Source: AP-15 sp963703855 (GTDB lineage: Bacteria; Pseudomonadota; Alphaproteobacteria; ATCC43930; CGMCC-115725). Taken from it: a stretch of DNA of 64,000 nt. The stretch lies in contig CAVPFW010000011.1 of the NCBI GenBank assembly GCA_963703855.1, positions 124,001-188,000 on the forward strand, in the 5' to 3' direction. Numbering within the stretch: position 1 is the first letter of the stretch; each line of letters starts with the position of its first letter. This document shows positions 56,850 through 64,000 of the stretch, in pieces. Made by a program: the position numbers and the translations under genes. The notes below the pieces were generated by a model. The model was not told the origin of the DNA. It did not search any database and worked only from the letters and a program-made list of their open reading frames with translations.

Positions 56850-58802
56850 TCACATCCGAAAGCCGAGCGCGCCCAGCGCATGGCGTATCGCGGGGTCCAC
56901 GAGCAATTCGCGAAAGCGCAGGACGGCCGGCCGTTCGAGCCGAGGCCTGGGCACGACGAAGTCATAGTGCTCATCCTGTGCCGGGATAAAGCCGAGCCCG
57001 TACTGACGCGCCACGGTTTCGATCGCCATTCCCCAATCGGCGCGGTTCTGCGCCACCGCGACCGCAACGGCATTATGCGATTTGGGCTGCGACCAATAGC
57101 CGGGCGGCTTGGCGCCGTTCAGCAGCCGGTCGGTCAGGATGCGGGTGCCGCTGCCGGCATTGCGGTTGACCATCAGGCAATCGGGAGCGGACAGCGCCGC
57201 GGCGATCGCGCCTTCGACCGAACGACCCTCGAAGCGCGGATCGCCCTGGCGATGGACGACCCCTTGCAGGCGGCGATAGCCGGGCACCAGCTCCAGCGCC
57301 GGGGTCAGGAACGGCCGGTTGTATTCGCCGGTCTCCGGATCCATCAGATGAATAGCGGCGACATCGCACTCGCCGCGCTTGGCCGCGGCGAGCCCGCCCA
57401 TGCTGCCGACATTGAGCGCCTTGACCGAAATCCCTTGCCCGTGCAGCCGGTCGATCAGGAGGTCGAGCCCGACGCAGTGGCTGCCGATGATGACCAGATC
57501 GGCAAGCCGGGCATGGCCGATCAGCTGCACCTCGACCGGGGTCCCGGCAGCCACCGTCTCGACCTGCGGGCCGATCATGATAAACCCGTCGGCCTGGCTG
57601 AACGCGGTTACCGCACCCGAGCCCTTGGCGTTGGGGTAGGCCGCAAGGGTGCCGTCCGGGCCGGCAGTGAGCGAAACCATCAGATACTCGGTGCGGCCGC
57701 GCTCGGACGAAACGCGCAGCGGCAACATCGCAGCAACCCGGTCGTCCGCCGTCGCGCGAAGCCCGGCGAAGGCGCGGATCACCGGTGCGACGAATTCGTG
57801 AAAGGTGAAGATCGCCGAGGTCGGAAAGCCCGGCAATACCACAATCGGCTTGCCGCCGGTCACCGCCAGGCACAGCGGCTTGCCCGGCTTCAGGGCAACG
57901 CCGTGCACGACGATGCCGGGATCGCCGAAGCGGGCGACCGCGCGGTAACATAGGTCGCCCGCACCCTTCGAGGTGCCGCCGGACAAGACCACGATGTCGC
58001 AGGATGCGAGCCCCTCCTCGACGAGGCGGGTCAGCACCGCGTCGTCGTCGGCGCCGATGCCGAGCGCGCAAGGGACGCCGCCCGCTTCCTCGACCGCGGC
58101 GGCGAGGATCGCGGCGTTCGAATCATAGACCGCGCCGGGCCGCATCGGCTCGCCGGGGGCGATGATCTCGTCGCCGGTCGATACGATGGCGACTCGCGGC
58201 CGGCGCCAGACCTCGACGATGGCGCAGCCGACCGCGGCCAGCATGCCGATCTCGCGCGAGGTCAGCACCTGCCCGGCGCGCAAAACGGTCTCGCCGCGCG
58301 CGAGATCGCTGCCGGCGAAAGCGATGAACTGGCCGGCGGAAACGGGCCGGCGGATTTCGATCGCAGTCGCGCCGCCTTGGTCGACTGCCTCGGTGTGCTC
58401 GACCATGACGACGGCGTCGGCGCCGCGCGGCGCCATCCCGCCGGTGGCGATCAATGCCGCCGCGCCGGGGCCGAGCGCAAACTGCGGCACTTTGCCCGGG
58501 GTCAGGATTTCGGGAACGAGGGTCAACCGGCGCGGCGCGCGCTCGCTGGCGCCGACGGTATCGGCCGCACGCAGCGCGAACCCGTCGACACTGGCGCGGT
58601 CGAAGCCGGGAACGTCGACCTCGGCAACAACCGTGCTCGCCAACACTCGGCCCAGCGCCTGCGGCAGCGCCATCGGCTCGCGGCCCAGCGGGTGCAGGTC
58701 GAGGTGATGGCGAAAGCGGCGTTCGGCCTCGTCGCGGCCGACGACTTCGAGAAACTGCTCCTGGCGCGCCAGGCTGCGAAGGGTCGCGGGGATATCGTTC
58801 AT
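56850..58802 (-). CDS. MoeA-like protein fused to a substrate-binding-protein-like domain
   Basis: 650 residues. The N-terminal ~400 residues are a molybdopterin molybdotransferase (MoeA) with VAEVDVPGFDRASVDGFALR, PRGADAVVMVEHTEA, AIVSTGDEIIAPGEPMRPG and VVLSGGTSKGAGDLCYRAV. From about 440 the sequence changes to a periplasmic-binding-protein-like fold (HARLADLVIIGSHCVGLDLL, LNVGSMGGLAAAKRGECDVA, HLMDPETGEYNRPFL), related to the PBP-like domain fused to MoeA in archaea and some bacteria. It lacks a signal peptide, so the second domain is cytoplasmic, perhaps sensing molybdate or tungstate. The second MoeA-like gene lies just upstream on the same strand. Confidence 0.92.
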   Translation of the reverse strand: MNDIPATLRSLARQEQFLEVVGRDEAERRFRHHLDLHPLGREPMALPQALGRVLASTVVAEVDVPGFDRASVDGFALRAADTVGASERAPRRLTLVPEILTPGKVPQFALGPGAAALIATGGMAPRGADAVVMVEHTEAVDQGGATAIEIRRPVSAGQFIAFAGSDLARGETVLRAGQVLTSREIGMLAAVGCAIVEVWRRPRVAIVSTGDEIIAPGEPMRPGAVYDSNAAILAAAVEEAGGVPCALGIGADDDAVLTRLVEEGLASCDIVVLSGGTSKGAGDLCYRAVARFGDPGIVVHGVALKPGKPLCLAVTGGKPIVVLPGFPTSAIFTFHEFVAPVIRAFAGLRATADDRVAAMLPLRVSSERGRTEYLMVSLTAGPDGTLAAYPNAKGSGAVTAFSQADGFIMIGPQVETVAAGTPVEVQLIGHARLADLVIIGSHCVGLDLLIDRLHGQGISVKALNVGSMGGLAAAKRGECDVAAIHLMDPETGEYNRPFLTPALELVPGYRRLQGVVHRQGDPRFEGRSVEGAIAAALSAPDCLMVNRNAGSGTRILTDRLLNGAKPPGYWSQPKSHNAVAVAVAQNRADWGMAIETVARQYGLGFIPAQDEHYDFVVPRPRLERPAVLRFRELLVDPAIRHALGALGFRM

Positions 58803-58823
58803 GATGTCGGCTCCGCGCGCGGT

Positions 58824-59954
58824 TCAGCGCTCGTCGTAGAGATAGACGGTCACTTGCGCTCCTTCCGGGTAACCCTCGCTCGCCTCGGGGACGATCATAA
58901 AGCCGTCGGCCCCGGCAGCGGCCATCAGCCCGATCTCGGCGAAGGGTGCCATCGGCTCCGCGCGGCCGTCGGGCCTGCGCCGGATGGGGCAGATCTCGGT
59001 CGTTCCGATCGTCGAGACGATCTTGCGCGCGGTCGTCACGGTGCACGGGGAATAGGGGATCCCCGGGTCGCGTCCGCCGAGGCGGCGAATGGCGCGCCCG
59101 GCGAACAGCTCGTAGCTCCACAGGCGCGCCGCCGGCGCGCCCGGCAGCAGGACCACCGGGACCCCGGCGGCGGTATGGCCGAACCCGGTAGTCTCGCCCG
59201 GAACCAGCGCCACGCCGTCGAGGTCGAGGGTGCCTGCCGCGGCCAGCGCCGCAGCCGAGTTGTCCCCGCGAACCGTCCCGGCGCCGCCGATGACGAGAAC
59301 GATGTCGGCCGGCTCAGCGCATGCGTCGGCGAGCCGCGACACGGCCACGACCCCGCCGTCGCGCTCGGCCGCGGCGCGGACCATCGGCCCGTCAGCGCCC
59401 ACTGCCCCGTCGGATGGCGCCGCCGCGGCGATCGCGATGCGGACACGCGGGCGGCGAATGAGCGGCGCATGCCCGAAGCCGGCGACCGCCAGCAGCCCGA
59501 TGTGATGCGGCTTCAGCCGCGTCCCGGCCGCGATCAGCAGCCCGCCGGCAATGGACACAGCACCCTGCCGGTCGACATTGGCGCCGGGTGAAACGGGATC
59601 GACCAGGACAAGACGGCCGGCACCATCCGGTTCTCCGTGATCGAGCGGCACCACCCCGTCCATCCCCGCAGGCAATGCTTGCCCTGCCGATATCGAAATC
59701 AACGGCACCGCCAGCGGGTTGTAGGCACCGGCGCCGACACTCGCTTCCGCACGCACGGCAAAACCGTCGATCGCCGCGCAATCGTGGGACGGGATCGCGC
59801 CGGCGGCGCGGATCTCCGCCCCGAGCACGCGTCCCGACGCCTGGTTCAGCGCGACCTGCTCGGTTTCGAGGCTGTCGGTCGCGCCGTCGATCCAGGCGGT
59901 CGCCGCCTCGACCGACACACGCCCATGCCCAAGGCGCCTGTCGTATTTCGTCAC
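58824..59954 (-). CDS. MoeA-like protein (divergent molybdopterin molybdotransferase)
   Basis: 376 residues from GTG 59954. MoeA-type blocks are clear at the start (LNQASGRVLGAEIRAAGAIP, DCAAIDGFAVRAEASVGAGA) and middle (MDGVVPLDHGEPDG). The usual SGG-x-S-x-G motif of the nucleotide-binding core is replaced by VIGGAGTVRGDNSAA, and the pterin-site Asp/Ser surroundings are weak. It may have lost catalysis or be specialised. It precedes the fused MoeA by 21 bases and is probably co-transcribed. A longer open frame reaches 60209, but upstream it runs into a divergent gene. Confidence 0.85.
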   Translation of the reverse strand: MTKYDRRLGHGRVSVEAATAWIDGATDSLETEQVALNQASGRVLGAEIRAAGAIPSHDCAAIDGFAVRAEASVGAGAYNPLAVPLISISAGQALPAGMDGVVPLDHGEPDGAGRLVLVDPVSPGANVDRQGAVSIAGGLLIAAGTRLKPHHIGLLAVAGFGHAPLIRRPRVRIAIAAAAPSDGAVGADGPMVRAAAERDGGVVAVSRLADACAEPADIVLVIGGAGTVRGDNSAAALAAAGTLDLDGVALVPGETTGFGHTAAGVPVVLLPGAPAARLWSYELFAGRAIRRLGGRDPGIPYSPCTVTTARKIVSTIGTTEICPIRRRPDGRAEPMAPFAEIGLMAAAGADGFMIVPEASEGYPEGAQVTVYLYDER

Positions 59955-60043
59955 GATGCAGTGATCATCGGCCGGTGATCCTCGGACCGGCGCCGCCGGT
60001 CCGTCGCGTATTTTAGCCGCGGCAAGGATATTGTGCCGAGCGA

Positions 60044-61021
60044 ATGCGGTTGGGGGCCGAGATTCCGACGATCGAATCGATGATGCGGGCGGGGCGGGTC
60101 TTCGCCGCCCTCGCGGTGATCGGAGCCTGCGGGATCTCGCTGGGCTCTCGCCAGCTCGACGCGACCAATCGCGCAATCCTCGGCGACAGACCGAGCTACG
60201 GCCCGGCATCGATCAGCGAGGTCCCGAGCCTGGCGGCGATCGATCGGCTTATCTGGATGCCGGGACTGGACGCCGGCTGGGACCCGCAGGGGTTGGCCAT
60301 CGCCGAGGGCAGCCTGTTCGTGTCGGCCTACCGGAGCGACGGATCGTGGGTGAGCCGCGGTCCGTGCCGGGTCTTTCGCGTCGATCCGGAGACCGGACGG
60401 GAAACCGGCCATTTCGACGTTCCGTCGCCCTGCGGCCACGCCGGAGGCCTTGCCTATGGCGGCGCAGGAAAGCTGTTCATCGCCGACACGCATAATTTGT
60501 TCGAGGTCGATATCGCCCGTGCGTTTGCCGAGCCCGCGCCGAAATTCCGCGTTTCCCGGCTCGGCCGCGGGGTCAAGGGTGCCTTTGCGGTCTCGGGCGA
60601 AGGCGAGATCGGGATCGGCGATTATCAAGAAACCCGACCCGGCAAGATCCTCAAATACGGCCTTGCCGCTCTCAAATCGCTGAACGACGGCGCAGTCCTC
60701 AGCGCGGCGGCGGCTTCTGCCGTCGTGCCGGTTCTCAGCTACGCTCAGGGCGGCGCCATCGGACCGTCGGGCACGCTGTGGATCTCGCGCAGCGAACTCG
60801 GCTGGGGCGTTCTCGAAAAGCTCGACGCCGTCACCGGACATCTCGAACGGCGCTACGCCGCCCCCGGCGGCATCGAGGGCATCGCCTTCGACCGGGCCGG
60901 GCGGCTGTGGTGCGTGTCCGAGGCGGGAGCGCGGCACCTGCCGCTGCGCCACCCATTCTTTCCGCTGATCTTCAGGCTCGACCCGGCGCGGTTGAGCCCC
61001 GCCGCCGATGCCGCGGAGTGA
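60044..61021 (+). CDS. secreted SMP-30/beta-propeller-like protein
   Basis: 325 residues from ATG 60044; ATG 60080 would place a signal peptide (MRAGRVFAALAVIGACGISL, then GS) directly at the N-terminus and may be the true start. The body has repeated blades: DPQGLAIAEGSLFVSAYRSD, CGHAGGLAYGGAGKLFIADT and GGIEGIAFDRAGRLWCVSEA. These resemble SMP-30 or NHL/lactonase propellers. The function is unknown. It is divergent from the MoeA-like pair, with 89 bases between. Confidence 0.8.
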   Translation: MRLGAEIPTIESMMRAGRVFAALAVIGACGISLGSRQLDATNRAILGDRPSYGPASISEVPSLAAIDRLIWMPGLDAGWDPQGLAIAEGSLFVSAYRSDGSWVSRGPCRVFRVDPETGRETGHFDVPSPCGHAGGLAYGGAGKLFIADTHNLFEVDIARAFAEPAPKFRVSRLGRGVKGAFAVSGEGEIGIGDYQETRPGKILKYGLAALKSLNDGAVLSAAAASAVVPVLSYAQGGAIGPSGTLWISRSELGWGVLEKLDAVTGHLERRYAAPGGIEGIAFDRAGRLWCVSEAGARHLPLRHPFFPLIFRLDPARLSPAADAAE

Positions 61022-61033
61022 GCCGCGGGCAGC

Positions 61034-61366
61034 TCAGGCGCGGACCGGGACGCCCTTCTGCTCGAGCACTTGCTGCAACTCGCCGGTTTCGTACATCTCG
61101 CGGATGATGTCGCAGCCGCCGATGAACTCGCCCTTGACATAGAGCTGCGGGATCGTCGGCCAACTTGAGAACTCTTTGATCTCTTGACGGATCTGCGGGT
61201 CAGCGAGCACATCGACGCCTTTGAACTTGACCCCGAGATGGCTCAGGATCTGCACCACCGCTGCAGAGAACCCGCATTGCGGAAACACCGGCGAGCCCTT
61301 CATGAAAAGCACGACCGGCGTCTCGGTGATCTCGTGGCGGATGCGTTCTTGAACCGTGTTGTCCAT
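61034..61366 (-). CDS. grxD: monothiol glutaredoxin (Grx4/GrxD type)
   Basis: 110 residues from ATG 61366. The active-site CGFS lies at residues 31-34 (FPQCGFSAAVVQIL), with PVVLFMKGSP, FSSWPTIPQLYVKGEFIGG and CDIIREMYETGELQ. It carries and transfers 2Fe-2S clusters and binds BolA-type partners; a bolA gene lies next upstream. The complete family length is present. Confidence 0.96.
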   Translation of the reverse strand: MDNTVQERIRHEITETPVVLFMKGSPVFPQCGFSAAVVQILSHLGVKFKGVDVLADPQIRQEIKEFSSWPTIPQLYVKGEFIGGCDIIREMYETGELQQVLEQKGVPVRA

Positions 61367-61397
61367 TGTCTTGTTCCTCGGTTTCACCTGTGAATCG

Positions 61398-61474
61398 TCA
61401 TTTCCGCGAAAGCGGGAACCCAGGGCCGAAGGGCCTCACCGATTGCCCTGGACCCCCGCTTCCGCGGGGGTGAC
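61398..61474. repeat. dispersed inverted-repeat element (GTC...GAC type), second member
   Basis: It starts GTCATTTCCGCGAAAGCGGG and ends CCCCCGCTTCCGCGGGGGTGAC, the two ends forming imperfect inverted arms. It matches the unit at 52141-52219. It lies between bolA and grxD, where its hairpins could attenuate read-through. Confidence 0.75.
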
Positions 61475-61542
61475 GGTGGGCGGATAGGCATGAGCGGCAC
61501 GCAATACCTGATTGCCGGCCATGATTACTCACGGTGTCTTGC

Positions 61543-61779
61543 TCAGTCCTCGGGGGCGCCGGTTTGCAGGGCGAGCGCATGAAGCTCGTTGCCCATTCGG
61601 CCGCGCAAGGCTTGGTACACCATCTGATGCTGCTGGACCCGGGTCTTGCCGCGAAAGGCGCCGGAGACGACATGGGCCGCGTAATGGTCGCCGTCGCCGC
61701 GCAAATCTTCGATCGAGACCTCCGCGTCGGGCAGGCTCTCCTTGATCAGCCGCTCGATCATCGCCGCATCCATCGCCAT
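61543..61779 (-). CDS. bolA: BolA-family protein
   Basis: 78 residues. The sequence MIERLIKESLPDAEVSIEDL, DHYAAHVVSGAFRGKTRVQQ and HQMVYQALRGRMGNELHALA is the short BolA type (with the conserved HQMVYQAL helix). These proteins form [2Fe-2S]-bridged complexes with monothiol glutaredoxin, consistent with the neighbouring grxD. It follows purL by 16 bases, the usual alphaproteobacterial order. Confidence 0.95.
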   Translation of the reverse strand: MAMDAAMIERLIKESLPDAEVSIEDLRGDGDHYAAHVVSGAFRGKTRVQQHQMVYQALRGRMGNELHALALQTGAPED

Positions 61780-61795
61780 CGCCCGGTTCCCTCGC

Positions 61796-63985
<2,190 letters not shown>

Positions 63986-64000
63986 GATTCGAGACGGCTA

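Overview
The window is about 64 kb of high-GC DNA, clearly bacterial and most likely from an alphaproteobacterium of Rhodospirillales or Rhizobiales type. The reasons are the glyQ-glyS-ppdK order, the grxD-bolA-purL order, an ispB/DUF2007/TrmN6-like methyltransferase/S49 protease neighbourhood, twin-arginine binding-protein leaders, very tight ATGA/GTGA/TTGA stop-start overlaps, and dispersed extragenic palindromic repeats of the kind seen in those groups. No replication origin, phage, CRISPR array or rRNA was seen.

Layout. 1-3.4 kb: a cyclic-nucleotide-gated K+ channel divergent from a FlaA1/CapD-type nucleotide-sugar dehydratase whose frame is broken three times. 3.6-7.2 kb: a low-GC DUF2971 remnant cut by an IS66-family element, whose tnpA is in turn split by an intact IS1634-family element with perfect inverted repeats and a 6-bp target duplication. 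7.4-12.9 kb: a minus-strand Dpp/Opp-type peptide ABC transporter. 13.6-28.8 kb: a plus-strand operon-like run of 12 genes. It encodes a ureidoglycolate lyase-like protein, two FAD monooxygenase-like proteins, a bacterial-luciferase-type (LLM) monooxygenase, a Rieske oxygenase, a cyanuric acid amidohydrolase/barbiturase, a four-gene polyamine-type ABC transporter and hydantoinase A and B. I read it as an uncharacterised catabolic pathway for a nitrogen heterocycle or cyclic ureide.

29.4-39.3 kb is mostly housekeeping: tRNA-Pro, polyprenyl diphosphate synthase, a TrmN6-like methyltransferase, an S49 protease, glycyl-tRNA synthetase subunits and pyruvate phosphate dikinase. glyS contains an internal segment of much lower GC. 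39.3-46.0 kb: a YgfZ-like protein and a surface-glycan cluster (four glycosyltransferases and an AsnB-type amidotransferase), then a ParDE toxin-antitoxin pair. 46.8-55.8 kb is a second accessory catabolic zone: a MetX-like hydrolase, two amidases, a DOPA-dioxygenase-family protein, a CmcJ/NvfI-like protein, an LLM oxidoreductase and an alpha/beta hydrolase. 55.9-60 kb: a CHAP-domain protein and two MoeA-like genes, one fused to a substrate-binding-protein-like domain. 60-64 kb: a secreted SMP-30-like protein, grxD, bolA and purL.

A recurring anomaly is that at least twelve single-base frame breaks occur in otherwise well-conserved genes, eleven of them +1. They are concentrated at 2-4 kb and 39.5-45.3 kb, plus two near 52 and 56 kb. 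Sequence error in the assembly is the leading explanation, so the affected genes are entered as disrupted but may be intact in the organism.
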